From positions 1-36,071 of the forward strand of contig CANGUP010000013.1 in assembly GCA_947457105.1 (NCBI GenBank): 36,071 nt of DNA, read 5' to 3'. This DNA is from Flavobacteriaceae bacterium (GTDB taxonomy: Bacteria; Bacteroidota; Bacteroidia; Flavobacteriales; Flavobacteriaceae). Below the pieces are notes generated by a model. The model was not told the DNA's origin and searched no databases. It saw only the letters and a list, made by a program, of their open reading frames with translations. Positions 9,065 through 18,900 of this stretch are shown in pieces (the first letter of the stretch is position 1; each line of letters starts with the position of its first letter). The position numbers and the translations under genes were made by a program.

Positions 9065-9523
9065 ATGATACTAAAAAGTAAACTTTCTGCCGATCCTTCG
9101 GCTTTAATTTTAGGAATTATAAGTTTAGTTATTATATTATTTGGATGTTGTTGTGGCTTTTTAGCAATAGCATCTTTAATATTAAGTATAATTGGACTTA
9201 TTTCTTCAAATACTAGTTTAAAAGAATATTATTCAAATCCAGAAGTGTATTCACATCAAAGCAGACAAAATGTTTTTGCAGCTAAAATAATTTGCATCAT
9301 AGGCACAATAATTAGTGGCATAGTCATAATAGTTTTTGCTGCATTATTCTTGTTTTATCAAATAAGTCTATCAGATGTGTTTAAAGAAAAAATAAAAGAA
9401 ATAAATAATAAAAAAATAACAAAAGATTCGTTGATTTTTAACGATTCAGTTATTAAATATGATGTCAATGATACAATATACAGAGATTCAATTTATCTTG
9501 ATACTATATTGAAAAATAAATAA
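9065..9523 (+). CDS. Small CCC-motif membrane protein in the tyrosine operon
   Basis: A 152-residue protein with two hydrophobic blocks (about residues 12-45 and 73-100). The first carries GCCCG at 27-31 and resembles the flavobacterial CCC-motif/DUF4190-like membrane proteins. The second block is followed by a polar, Asp/Lys-rich tail of about 50 residues. Biochemical function is unknown, and I do not infer an enzyme. It lies between hmgA and hppD with 6-base gaps on both sides, so it is cotranscribed and probably made in similar amounts. The triple cysteine could bind metal or be lipidated or oxidised; the sequence alone does not decide. Confidence 0.85.
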   Translation: MILKSKLSADPSALILGIISLVIILFGCCCGFLAIASLILSIIGLISSNTSLKEYYSNPEVYSHQSRQNVFAAKIICIIGTIISGIVIIVFAALFLFYQISLSDVFKEKIKEINNKKITKDSLIFNDSVIKYDVNDTIYRDSIYLDTILKNK

Positions 9524-9529
9524 ATAATT

Positions 9530-10693
9530 ATGTCAAAAGAAATAAAATCAGTCGAATACGGACTAGAAAAAATATTTGAAGGAGCTCAAGATTTCCTTCC
9601 GCTTTTAGGAACAGATTATGTAGAATTTTATGTAGGTAATGCAAAACAAGCGGCACATTTTTACAAAACTGCATTTGGTTTTCAATCGTTAGCTTATGCA
9701 GGATTAGAAACAGGAGTAAAAGACAGAGCTTCATATGTGTTAAAGCAAGATAAAATTCGTCTCGTATTAACAACAGCATTAAACAGCAACTCACCAATTG
9801 GTGAACATGTAAAAAAACATGGCGATGGTGTTAAAGTAATTGCACTTTGGGTAGAAGATGCTAAACAGTCATATATAGAAACAACAAAACGAGGAGCAAA
9901 ATCTTTTTTTGAACCAGTAGTAGAAAAAGACGAATATGGAGAAGTTATTCGTTCAGGAATTTATGGCGCTTATGGTGAAACCGTTTTTATATTTGTTGAA
10001 CGAAAAAATTATAATGGAACCTTTTTGCCAGGATATAGTGAATGGAAATCCGATTATAATCCTGAACCAGTTGGATTAAAATTTATAGATCATATGGTAG
10101 GTAATACTGGCTGGAATAGAATGGATGAAGCGGTTAAATGGTTTGAAGATGTAATGGGATTTGTAAATTTTCTTTCTTTTGACGATAAACAAATTACAAC
10201 AGAATATTCAGCGTTAATGTCTAAAGTAATGAGTAATGGAAACGGAAGAATTAAATTTCCAATTAACGAACCTGCAAATGGAAAAAAGCGTTCTCAAATT
10301 GAAGAGTATTTAGATTTTTATGAAGGTGAAGGAGTGCAACACATTGCAGTAGCTACAGATGATATTATCAAAACAGTTGCAGATATGCGCTCAAGAGGAG
10401 TAGCATTTTTAAGTACGCCGCCACAAGCTTATTATGATGCCATTCCAGAAAGGCTAAAAGAACATATGTCTAAATTTAAAGAAGACATCAATGAACTTCA
10501 AAGATTAGGAATTATGATTGATGCCGACGAAGATGGTTATCTTTTGCAAATTTTTACAAAACCAGTAGAAGACAGACCAACTTTATTTTTTGAAGTCATT
10601 CAAAGAATGGGCGCAACCGGATTTGGAGCAGGTAACTTCAAAGCTCTTTTTGAGTCAATAGAAAGAGAACAAGCTTTGAGAGGAACTCTATAA
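9530..10693 (+). CDS. hppD: 4-hydroxyphenylpyruvate dioxygenase
   Basis: This non-haem Fe(II) enzyme converts 4-hydroxyphenylpyruvate to homogentisate, the substrate of the upstream hmgA product. The 387-residue protein has two vicinal-oxygen-chelate (glyoxalase) domains, at about 24-160 and 182-345. Predicted iron ligands are His188 (FIDHMVGN), His271 (VQHIAVAT) and Glu355 (FFEVIQR). The C-terminal helix contains the family signature GATGFGAGNFKALFESIE. The order hmgA - CCC protein - hppD with 6-base gaps supports one tyrosine-degradation operon. No terminator hairpin was recognised directly after the stop; the next clear terminator belongs to the small-RNA candidate downstream. Confidence 0.97.
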   Translation: MSKEIKSVEYGLEKIFEGAQDFLPLLGTDYVEFYVGNAKQAAHFYKTAFGFQSLAYAGLETGVKDRASYVLKQDKIRLVLTTALNSNSPIGEHVKKHGDGVKVIALWVEDAKQSYIETTKRGAKSFFEPVVEKDEYGEVIRSGIYGAYGETVFIFVERKNYNGTFLPGYSEWKSDYNPEPVGLKFIDHMVGNTGWNRMDEAVKWFEDVMGFVNFLSFDDKQITTEYSALMSKVMSNGNGRIKFPINEPANGKKRSQIEEYLDFYEGEGVQHIAVATDDIIKTVADMRSRGVAFLSTPPQAYYDAIPERLKEHMSKFKEDINELQRLGIMIDADEDGYLLQIFTKPVEDRPTLFFEVIQRMGATGFGAGNFKALFESIEREQALRGTL

Positions 10694-10778
10694 AAGTTAA
10701 AAATTATTAAACAATCATCAAATTACAACGTTATAGTAGTGTTCTTTTTGTCAAATAAATGTTAAAGTTTGTTTTTCA

Positions 10779-10810
10779 TTGAGAATAATTCAAAAACAAC
10801 CCTATCTTTG
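10779..10810 (+). promoter_or_regulatory. Strong promoter for the small-RNA candidate
   Basis: TTG at 10779-10781 and TATCTTTG at 10803-10810 are 21 bases apart, a good -33/-7 pair. A start of transcription near 10816 is predicted. No open reading frame of useful size begins before the terminator at 10898-10929. Confidence 0.6.
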
Positions 10811-10815
10811 TAATC

Positions 10816-10929
10816 ACAAAACGAAAAGGAGTGGTTTCCTTACTAGTTTTATATAAGTTTTTCATAATTTATAGTTTTTTGGTTGGTTAATAGCATAAAA
10901 ACTTCGTCAATATTTGACGGAGTTTTTTT
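10816..10929 (+). ncRNA. Candidate small non-coding RNA
   Basis: The stretch between hppD and the DUF3108 gene holds a complete small transcription unit of about 110 bases: the promoter at 10779-10810, a predicted 5' end near 10816, and an intrinsic terminator at 10898-10929. Near the 5' end AAGGA and TCCTT (10826-10841) can form a small hairpin. The middle is AU-rich, with TATAA/TTTATA able to pair weakly, and contains GGTTGGTTAA at 10881-10890 as an unpaired candidate. No start codon opens a meaningful frame. It could be a regulatory RNA, or a leader terminating ahead of the DUF3108 operon. I cannot tell whether it matches a described Bacteroidetes RNA motif. Confidence 0.5.
10898..10929 (+). 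terminator. Rho-independent terminator of the small-RNA candidate
   Basis: ACTTCGTCAA pairs with TTGACGGAGT (one G-U wobble) around a TAT loop, followed by seven T. The TTG inside the stem (10914-10916) may also serve as the -33 of the next promoter. Confidence 0.85.
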
Positions 10930-10944
10930 GTTTTAATACATTTG
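10914..10944 (+). promoter_or_regulatory. Candidate promoter for the DUF3108-kynA-M23 operon
   Basis: TTG at 10914-10916 and TACATTTG at 10937-10944 are 20 bases apart. The -33 lies in the 3' arm of the preceding terminator. Predicted leader is about 40 bases. Confidence 0.5.
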
Positions 10945-10992
10945 GAACAGAAATTGTATTACAGTTATAAAATCAATTAAAAGTATTTTAAA

Positions 10993-11769
10993 ATGAAAAA
11001 GATAATTATACTAGCACTTCTTTTTTTAACTGTGAGTTTTGATTCTCAAAGGTCATTAGCATTTGATGTAGGAGAATGGTTTAAATTTAGAATTCATTAT
11101 GGATTAGTGACTGCAGGTTACGCAACATTAGAAGTAAAAGAAGCTATAAAAAATAACAAGAAAGTTTTTCATGCAATTGGTCGCGGATATACAACGGGTA
11201 TGTCAAAATGGTTTTTTAAGGTTGACGATAACTACGAGTCTTATTTTGATAAAGTTACAGGAAAACCCTACCATTATGTAAGAAAAATTGATGAGGGAGG
11301 TTATACAAAAAACCAAGAAGGCTTTTTTAATCAAGATAAAAATACTATCTTAGTAAAAGATTATAAAAACGATACTAACAAAACATTTACTACTCCAGAA
11401 AATGTTCAAGATATAGTTTCTACCTTTTATTATCTTAGAAATCATCCAAATGTTGAAAAATTAAAAGTGGGTGAATCCATAGCAATCGACATGTTTTTTG
11501 ACGATGAAACAACAAAATTTAAGTTAAAATTCATAGGTAGAGAGGATTTAGACACTAAATATGGAGTGGTTCCTTGTATGATATTTAGACCATTGGTTCA
11601 ATCAGGAAGAGTTTTTAAAGAACAAGAAAGCTTAACTGTTTGGATATCAGATGATGACAATAAACTTCCTTTAAGAATTAAAGCCAGTCTAGCTGTTGGT
11701 TCTCTTAAAGCGGATTTAGAATCTTTTAAAGGATTAGCAAATCCATTTACAATAAAAGTAAAAAAATGA
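10993..11769 (+). CDS. DUF3108 family exported protein
   Basis: A 258-residue protein with an N-terminal signal peptide (MKKIIILALLFLTVSFDSQ). The body matches the DUF3108 family: GEWFKFRIHYGLVTAGYATLEV near the start, then FYYLRNHPNVEKLKVGESI and a C-terminal beta-rich domain ending in WISDDDNKLPLRIKASLAVGS. The molecular role of the family is not established. A periplasmic or outer-membrane-associated beta structure is likely. Its stop codon overlaps the start of tryptophan 2,3-dioxygenase (ATGA, 11766-11769), so the two are translationally coupled. The shared operon does not by itself prove a role in tryptophan metabolism. Confidence 0.88.
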   Translation: MKKIIILALLFLTVSFDSQRSLAFDVGEWFKFRIHYGLVTAGYATLEVKEAIKNNKKVFHAIGRGYTTGMSKWFFKVDDNYESYFDKVTGKPYHYVRKIDEGGYTKNQEGFFNQDKNTILVKDYKNDTNKTFTTPENVQDIVSTFYYLRNHPNVEKLKVGESIAIDMFFDDETTKFKLKFIGREDLDTKYGVVPCMIFRPLVQSGRVFKEQESLTVWISDDDNKLPLRIKASLAVGSLKADLESFKGLANPFTIKVKK

Positions 11770-12692
11770 ACACAGAAACAACTCATTTAATTGAGGAATT
11801 AGAAAAAAAATTTGATGCAATAAATCAAAAAACAGGTATCCATCTAGAAGGGTTGCTTTGGTCAAAACCAATTACTTATTGGGATTATATTCAAACAGAT
11901 GCTTTATTAAATCTACAAACTCAAAGAACCATTTTGCCAGACGAAATGGTTTTTATTGTGTATCATCAAGTCAATGAGTTATTATTCAAAATGATTCTTT
12001 GGGAAATAACACAAGTTTGTCATTGCAAAAAACTTGAAACAAAATTTTTTGCCGAAAGACTTACTAGAATAAGTAGATATTTCGATATGTTAACGACTTC
12101 ATTCGATATTATGGGAGACGGTATGGAAGTTGAACAATACATGAAATTTAGAAATACATTAACACCTGCAAGTGGTTTTCAATCAGCACAATATAGGTTG
12201 ATAGAATTCTCTTCAACCGATTTAATTAATTTAATAGATTATCGTTTTAGAGCAACAATTGATAGAAATACACCATATTCTCATGCATTTGAGCACTTAT
12301 ATTGGCAAGCTGCAGGAAAAGATTATCATTCAGGTGAAAAGTCATATTTAATTCTAGAATTTGAACGAAAATATAAAGACGAGTTTCTGCGTTATATGGA
12401 AGAATATAACACTATAAATATTTGGCAAAAATTCAAAGAATTACCAGAAAATGATCAAAAAAACCCAGATTTGGTTGCTGCCATGCGTCATTATGACAAA
12501 ACGGTTAATATCACTTGGGTTATGGGACACTTGAATGCAGCCAAAAAATATATTGAAAGTGGACATGGAACTGGTGAAGCAACTGGGGGTAGTGATTGGA
12601 AAAAATACATGCATCCAAAATATCAAAGAAGAATTTTCTTTCCAGAACTATGGAGTGATGAAGAATTGAAAAATTGGGGAGAAGATTGTTAA
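11766..12692 (+). CDS. kynA: Tryptophan 2,3-dioxygenase
   Basis: This haem enzyme catalyses the first step of the kynurenine pathway, inserting O2 into L-tryptophan to give N-formylkynurenine. The 308-residue all-helical protein has the family core: TYWDYIQTDALLNLQ near 37-51, the distal-side FIVYHQVNELLFK with His67, the substrate-binding FRNTLTPASGFQSAQYR near 128-144, and WVMGHLNAAKKY with the proximal haem ligand His255. The GHGTGEATGGSDW loop near 266-278 contacts the substrate ammonium and carboxylate in homologues. It overlaps the DUF3108 gene by 4 bases and is followed at 15 bases by the M23 gene. No kynureninase or formamidase is present, so downstream steps must be encoded elsewhere. 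Confidence 0.96.
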   Translation: MNTETTHLIEELEKKFDAINQKTGIHLEGLLWSKPITYWDYIQTDALLNLQTQRTILPDEMVFIVYHQVNELLFKMILWEITQVCHCKKLETKFFAERLTRISRYFDMLTTSFDIMGDGMEVEQYMKFRNTLTPASGFQSAQYRLIEFSSTDLINLIDYRFRATIDRNTPYSHAFEHLYWQAAGKDYHSGEKSYLILEFERKYKDEFLRYMEEYNTINIWQKFKELPENDQKNPDLVAAMRHYDKTVNITWVMGHLNAAKKYIESGHGTGEATGGSDWKKYMHPKYQRRIFFPELWSDEELKNWGEDC

Positions 12693-12707
12693 AATAAAAG
12701 ACTCATT

Positions 12708-13931
12708 TTGAGAAAAATAGCATTGTTTTTTATTGTTTTATTTTCATTATATTCTTGTAAAAATACACAAGAAGAATTTGTTATTGAAGATAGTGAACCC
12801 TACAAACCAATTGTTGATTATGGATTTCATTTTGATCAATTTAACGTTCATTTTGATACAATAGGAAGACAAGATACTTTTGAGAAAATTTTAAAAAAAC
12901 AAAATCTTAATGGAAAAAAATCTTACGAAATTTTAAAAATTATTAAAGACTCTTTTCCAACAAGTGTTGGATTTAAAAGGCCTTATGTTTGTTTACGTTC
13001 CAAAGATAAATACAATAAACTACAATATTTAATTTACCAACCCAATAGAATTGATTATTATCTAGTTGATTTGACGGACTCTATTATAGGATTTAAAAAA
13101 TCAAGACCTCTAACTTTTAAAGTAAGAACTGTTGCAGGAGAATTAACAGGGCCACTAACTAAAACCTTAAGAGATTTAAAAATTGACCCAACATTATCGG
13201 GTAGACTTACTAAAGTTTTTGCTTGGTCAATCGATTTTTTCAAATCTAAAAAAGGAGATAAATTTGCTCTTAGTTTTACTGAAAGGTACATTAATGACAC
13301 TATTTATGATGGTGTAGATAGTTTAAGAGCAGCATTTTTCGAATATAAAGGAGAGAAAATTTATGCCTTTCCATTTATTCAAGAAAGAGGCGGAAAAGTG
13401 GATTATTATAATGACCAAGGTAAAGCTTTAAAGAACTTTTTCCTAAAAGCACCATTAAAATTCGTTCACATTACTTCAAAGTTTTCTAAAAACAGATTTC
13501 ATCCTGTTCAGTTAAAATGGAAACCTCATAAAGGAACCGATTATGCTGCACCAACAGGAACACCAATTATGACCACAGCTGCCGGAGTTATAGAACAAGC
13601 AGGCTACACTGCTGGTAATGGTAATTTTGTAAAAGTAAAACACGACAAAACTTATGCTACTCAATATTTACACATGTCAAGAATTCTTGTAAGAAGAGGA
13701 CAAAGAGTAAAACAAGGAGAAGTAATTGGTAAAGTTGGTAGCACAGGCTTGGCATCTGGACCTCACGTATGTTATCGTTTCTGGAAAAATGGTGTTCAAG
13801 TAGATGCATTGAAATTAAAACTTCCAAATTCACAACCAATGGAAAGTAGAAATCTCCCAAGATTTAAAGAACAAATTAGGCCACTTAAGAGAGCTTTAGA
13901 TAGTGTTGCAGAAATAAAGTTTAATAAATAA
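12708..13931 (+). CDS. M23 family peptidase, lipoprotein with an unusual Cys in the metal site
   Basis: A 407-residue lipoprotein. The TTG start at 12708 is chosen because it yields a full signal peptide with lipobox LYSC (Cys17), and no suitable ATG follows nearby. The C-terminal LytM/M23 domain (about 270-375) has HKGTD (His274, Asp278), LHMS (His322) and GPHVCYRF. In the last motif the classic HxH becomes His353-Val-Cys355, so the usual second zinc-ligand His is a cysteine. It may still bind zinc through sulfur or may be a non-catalytic LytM factor. The N-terminal 250 residues form a unique region. If active it would cut peptide cross-links in peptidoglycan at the outer-membrane side. It is the last gene of the DUF3108-kynA operon. 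Confidence 0.9.
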   Translation: MRKIALFFIVLFSLYSCKNTQEEFVIEDSEPYKPIVDYGFHFDQFNVHFDTIGRQDTFEKILKKQNLNGKKSYEILKIIKDSFPTSVGFKRPYVCLRSKDKYNKLQYLIYQPNRIDYYLVDLTDSIIGFKKSRPLTFKVRTVAGELTGPLTKTLRDLKIDPTLSGRLTKVFAWSIDFFKSKKGDKFALSFTERYINDTIYDGVDSLRAAFFEYKGEKIYAFPFIQERGGKVDYYNDQGKALKNFFLKAPLKFVHITSKFSKNRFHPVQLKWKPHKGTDYAAPTGTPIMTTAAGVIEQAGYTAGNGNFVKVKHDKTYATQYLHMSRILVRRGQRVKQGEVIGKVGSTGLASGPHVCYRFWKNGVQVDALKLKLPNSQPMESRNLPRFKEQIRPLKRALDSVAEIKFNK

Positions 13932-14026
13932 TTTTTCAGCAAAACCTTTTTGTTAACTACAACGTTTGCATAGTTCTTTCTTTGAACAAATTTATTTTCA
14001 TGTAACTTTATCTGTAATCTTTTATT

Positions 14027-14034
14027 TAATTTTG
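14027..14034 (+). promoter_or_regulatory. -7 promoter element for pgi
   Basis: TAATTTTG matches TAnnTTTG and lies 19 bases before the pgi ATG. No clear -33 TTG at the right distance. Confidence 0.45.
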
Positions 14035-14053
14035 TGTTTCAAAATTAATTATT

Positions 14054-15697
14054 ATGTCTTTACAGAGCACTAATCCTACTCATTTAAACTCTTGGCAACA
14101 ACTTGAAAATCATTTTTCTAAAATGGAAGACAATTCCATAAAAAAAATGTTTCAAAGCGATGCATCAAGAGCAGAAAAATTTCATATTCAATGGAATAAT
14201 TTTCTTGTTGATTATTCCAAAAACAATATCAATCAAGAAACGATAGATTTGTTGCTAAACTTAGCCAATGAAGTTAATCTAAAAGATGCTATTTCAAAAT
14301 ATTTTACGGGTGATTTAATTAATCAAACAGAAAATAGAGCTGTTTTGCATACAGCATTGAGAGCTCAAGAAAATGAGGTGATTCTTGTTGATGGAAAGAA
14401 TGTTATGCCTGAAGTTTTTGAAGTAAAAAATAAAATCAAAAACTTTACCAATGAAATTGTTATCGGAGAGAGAAAAGGTTATACAGGAAAACCATTTACA
14501 GATATTGTAAATATAGGAATTGGTGGTTCAGATTTAGGACCAGCAATGGTTGTAGAAGCCTTGCAATATTATAAAAATCATTTAAATGTGCATTTTGTTT
14601 CTAATGTAGATGGTGATCACGTAAATGAGATAATTAAAAAATTAAATCCCGAAACTACACTTTTTGTAATTGTTTCTAAAACTTTTACAACTCAAGAAAC
14701 ATTAACCAATTCAGAAACGATTAGATCTTGGTTTTTAAAATCGGCTAATCAAGAAGATGTTGCTAAACACTTCGTAGCAGTTTCAACAAATATCCAAAAA
14801 GTAACTGAATTTGGAATAGATTCGAATAATATTTTTCCAATGTGGGATTGGGTTGGCGGACGTTTTTCACTTTGGAGCGCAGTTGGATTGTCTATTTCTC
14901 TTGCAGTTGGATTTGATAATTTTGATAATTTATTGAAAGGCGCCAATAAAATGGATAACCATTTCAAAAATGAATCTTTCGATAAGAATATCCCAGTAGT
15001 TTTGGCTCTACTTAGCATTTGGTACAATAACTTTTTTGGCGCTGAAAGTGAAGCATTAATTCCATATACACAATATTTACAAAAGCTAGCACCATACTTA
15101 CAACAAGGAATTATGGAAAGTAACGGTAAAAGTATTGGGAGAGATGGTAAACCAGTAAATTATCAAACAGGAACTATCATTTGGGGTGAACCAGGAACCA
15201 ACTCACAACATGCCTTTTTTCAATTAATTCATCAAGGAACAAAATTGATTCCGACTGATTTTATAGGTTATGTTAAACCTTTATATGGTGATATGGATCA
15301 TCATGATAAGTTGATGTCTAATTTCTTTGCTCAAACTGAAGCTTTGTTAAATGGAAAAACACCAGAACAAGTAAAAGCTGAATTTGATAAACAAGGAGTT
15401 TCAGTAGAAAAAGCTGAATTCCTTTTTCCATTCAAAGTTTTTTCGGGTAATAAACCAACGAATACTATTTTAATTCAAAAATTAACACCAGAATCATTAG
15501 GTTCATTGATAGCTTTGTACGAACACAAAATATTTGTTCAAGGTGTTATTTGGAATATTTTTAGTTATGATCAATGGGGTGTTGAACTTGGAAAGCAATT
15601 GGCCAATTCAATTTTAGAGGAAATAAATTCTAAAAAAGTTAACAATCACGATAATTCAACTTCTTTTTTACTTAAACATTTCCTTGATAATAAGTAA
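14054..15697 (+). CDS. pgi: Glucose-6-phosphate isomerase
   Basis: This enzyme interconverts glucose 6-phosphate and fructose 6-phosphate in glycolysis and gluconeogenesis (cytoplasm, dimer). The 547-residue length is that of the long bacterial/eukaryotic-type enzyme. The sugar-phosphate isomerase signatures are present: [10 protein letters not shown] near 154-163, [10 protein letters not shown] near 207-216, and [11 protein letters not shown] near 268-278. Expected catalytic residues are Glu355 (MESNGKS), His386 (NSQHAFFQ) and Lys514 (GVELGKQLA). It has its own promoter motif and a strong terminator, so it is probably transcribed alone. Confidence 0.97.
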   Translation: MSLQSTNPTHLNSWQQLENHFSKMEDNSIKKMFQSDASRAEKFHIQWNNFLVDYSKNNINQETIDLLLNLANEVNLKDAISKYFTGDLINQTENRAVLHTALRAQENEVILVDGKNVMPEVFEVKNKIKNFTNEIVIGERKGYTGKPFTDIVNIGIGGSDLGPAMVVEALQYYKNHLNVHFVSNVDGDHVNEIIKKLNPETTLFVIVSKTFTTQETLTNSETIRSWFLKSANQEDVAKHFVAVSTNIQKVTEFGIDSNNIFPMWDWVGGRFSLWSAVGLSISLAVGFDNFDNLLKGANKMDNHFKNESFDKNIPVVLALLSIWYNNFFGAESEALIPYTQYLQKLAPYLQQGIMESNGKSIGRDGKPVNYQTGTIIWGEPGTNSQHAFFQLIHQGTKLIPTDFIGYVKPLYGDMDHHDKLMSNFFAQTEALLNGKTPEQVKAEFDKQGVSVEKAEFLFPFKVFSGNKPTNTILIQKLTPESLGSLIALYEHKIFVQGVIWNIFSYDQWGVELGKQLANSILEEINSKKVNNHDNSTSFLLKHFLDNK

Positions 15698-15722
15698 AAT
15701 AAAACAACAAGAATCTCAATTT

Positions 15723-15757
15723 AAACCTTAATATGTAAAAATATTGAGGTTTTTTTA
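15723..15757 (+). terminator. Rho-independent terminator of pgi
   Basis: AAACCTTAATAT (15723-15734) pairs with ATATTGAGGTTT (15741-15752) with one G-U wobble, followed by T residues. Confidence 0.88.
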
Positions 15758-15915
15758 TTGATAATCATAAAAAATTATTTTTTTCATAATTTTCTTCACC
15801 AAAAATAAAATTGACTAAGAAAAACGCAACAAAAAACACTTTATTAACATTAACTTAACATATGTAAAGTAATAAAGTTACAATTTTGCACAAATAATTT
15901 AAAAACCAAAACAAT

Positions 15916-18900
15916 ATGAAAAAAATTGCAACTAATTTATTTTCAGTAATGTTTCTTTTGATGGCAACAGTAATGTTTTCTCAAGGGAATACCAACTCTT
16001 CTTTGTCAGGAAAAGTTGAAGATAAAGACGGTACTTTACCTGGGGCGTCTGTTTTAGCCGTTCATACTCCTTCTGGAACGAAGTATTCGGCATCAACAGA
16101 TGAAAAAGGTTATTTTAGAATTTCTAATATGAGAACAGGTGGGCCTTACAAAGTCACTTTTACTTTTGTTGGCTATAAAGCAGAGTCACAAGATGAAATT
16201 TATTTAGCTTTAGGTGAAACATTCAATACCAATGTTGTATTAACTTCTGAATCTAGCGTATTAGATGAAGTTGTAATTCAAACTAAAAAAGATAACGTTT
16301 TTGATTCCAATAAAACAGGAGCGCAAACCATTATTGATTCTAAAAAGGTGCAAGGTTTACCGTCACTTTCTAGAAATATTTCTGATTTTGCAAGATTAAC
16401 ACCGCAAGCTCAATTGCGTGGTGATGATGTGATTTCAATTGGCGGACAAAATAATCGATATAACGCAATTTATATTGACGGAGCAGTTAATAATGATGTT
16501 TTTGGATTAGCTGCAAACGGAACTAATGGGGGGCAAACAGGTGTTAGTCCAATATCTTTAGATGCAATTGATCAATTTCAAGTGAGTGTTGCGCCATTTG
16601 ATGTTAAAATTTCTGGTTTTGCCGGAGGAGCAATTAGCGCAACAACCAAATCAGGTAATAATAATTTTGAAGGATCTGCTTATTTCTTTAACAGAGATCA
16701 GTCAATTGCTGGAAAAACTCCTGCAAACTTAGCAGGTTCTAATCCTAGAGAAAAACTTTCAGCTTTTACTGCTAAAACTTATGGAGTTCGTGCTGGAGGT
16801 GCAATTAAAAAAGATAAATTATTTTATTTCATTAACTATGAAAGACAAGACAATGAAACTCCACAACCATTTAATATCAATAATTATACAGGAAATATAG
16901 GTCTTGCAAGTGGTAATCCTTTCAGTGGTACTTTAGCTACACAGCAATTAAATACTTTAACTTCTTTTTTAAACAATAATTACAGTTATAATGCTGGAGA
17001 TTATTTAAATACAGTTCAAAAATTAACAAGTGATAAATTAATTGCTAAAATTGACTGGAATATAAATGACAAACACAAGTTAGCACTACGTCATAGTTTT
17101 GTAAAAGCAGTAAATTTATCTCCAAGTAATTCTTCTCCAAGAGCTATTAATTTTTCAAATGGAGGTATAGATTTTACTTCAACTACAAATTCAACTAGTT
17201 TAGAACTAAATAGTAGATTTAATAATAAATTTTCAAACAATTTAGTTGTAGGTTACACGGCTGTTAATGATGATAGAAATCCAATTGGAAAGTCATTTCC
17301 AGCAATAGAAATTAGAGATGGTAGCGGAACAATTTTCTTAGGATCTGAGGCATTTTCTACAGCAAATCTTTTACTACAAAAAACATTAACTGTAACAGAT
17401 AATTTTCAAATCAATACAGGAATCCATAATATTACTATTGGTACAAATAATGAATTTTCAAGTTCTAAAAATGTATTTTTTGGAAGAAACTTTGGTTATT
17501 ACAGATACAATAGTTTAGCAGATTTTTTAAACAATGCAAAACCTAATCGTTTCCGCTTAGGATATTCTTTAGTTGGTGGTGATGGCGACAATTCTTTAGG
17601 AGCTGCCGAATTTGACATTATGCAACTTGGCGGATATATCCAAGATGAAATGCGACTTTCAGATAATTTTAAATTATCTTTAGGCTTTAGAGTAGATGTG
17701 CCTATTTGGGAAGACGGATTGACAAATAATGATTTTAATACAAGAACAATAGGTATTTTAAATGCAAATGGTAAAGATTTAAAAGGTGCTGAGGTTGGTA
17801 AGAAAATTGATAATTATGCTCATATTTCACCAAGATTAGGATTTAATTATGATGTAAACGGAAATAAAAAGACTCAAATTAGTGGTGGTGTTGGTATTTT
17901 CACATCAAGACTTCCATTAGTATGGCCTGGAGGTACATACAATAATAATGGAGTAACTCAAGGAGCTATTGATATTAACGGTGTTACCAACCCAAGTATG
18001 CCTGTTTTTAACCCTAATCCAAGTGTAAATAGTCAATTAAATTATAATGGTGCACCTCTTGGGCCACTTCCAGGTAATGTTGGTGCTCCAGGTCAGTTTG
18101 GCGGTAATATAGATTTATTTGCTAAAGATTTTCGTTTACCACAAGTTTTTAAAGCAAGTTTAGCAGTTGACCAACGTTTACCGCTTGGGTTTACAATTTC
18201 TGCAGATATTACTTATAATGATAATATCTCAGCAATAAATTACGAAAACTTAAATTTAGCAGAACCAACACAATTTTTAACCGGACCAGATAATAGACCT
18301 CGTTACAGTACTACTCGTTTAGATCCTACTTATCAAGGAATTTATTTAGCTTCTAATACAAGTGAAGGTGAAGCTTATAATACATCAATTACATTGTCAA
18401 AATTATTTACTGCAAATAGATTTAATTTAAACCTTCAAGCTACATACGCTTACGGAAAATCAACAGTTTTGTTTGACGCTACATCTTCTCAAAATAGTTC
18501 TCAGTGGAATAATATTGAAACAGTTAATGGTTCTAATAAAGTAGGTGGTGTTTCAATGTCAGATTTTTCACAAGGGACAAGATTATTAAGTAATGGGCTA
18601 ATTACATTTAAATGGAATAAAAACATTAAAACAAGGTTAGGTTTCTACTATGAAGGAGCAGAAGGTACACCATTCAGTTATGTTTATAATGATAATGGTA
18701 ATATCTTAAGAGATACTTTCTCAGAATCTGCATTAATTTATGTTCCTGCGAATCAAAGTGAAATTATTTTAGTAAACGATCCTGTTACGAATTTAACTGC
18801 GCAACAGCAATGGCAAGCATTAGATGCTTATATTGCTAATGATGAGTATTTAAGTTCACGTAGAGGTCAATATGCAGAAAGAAATGGTGATAGATTAAAA

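Noticed and set aside
9528..9797. Minus-strand frame of 89 codons opposite hppD.
   Set aside because: It is a shadow of the hppD coding frame with no family-like sequence.
14749..15027. Minus-strand frame of 92 codons opposite pgi.
   Set aside because: It lies within the well-conserved pgi gene and has low-complexity shadow composition.
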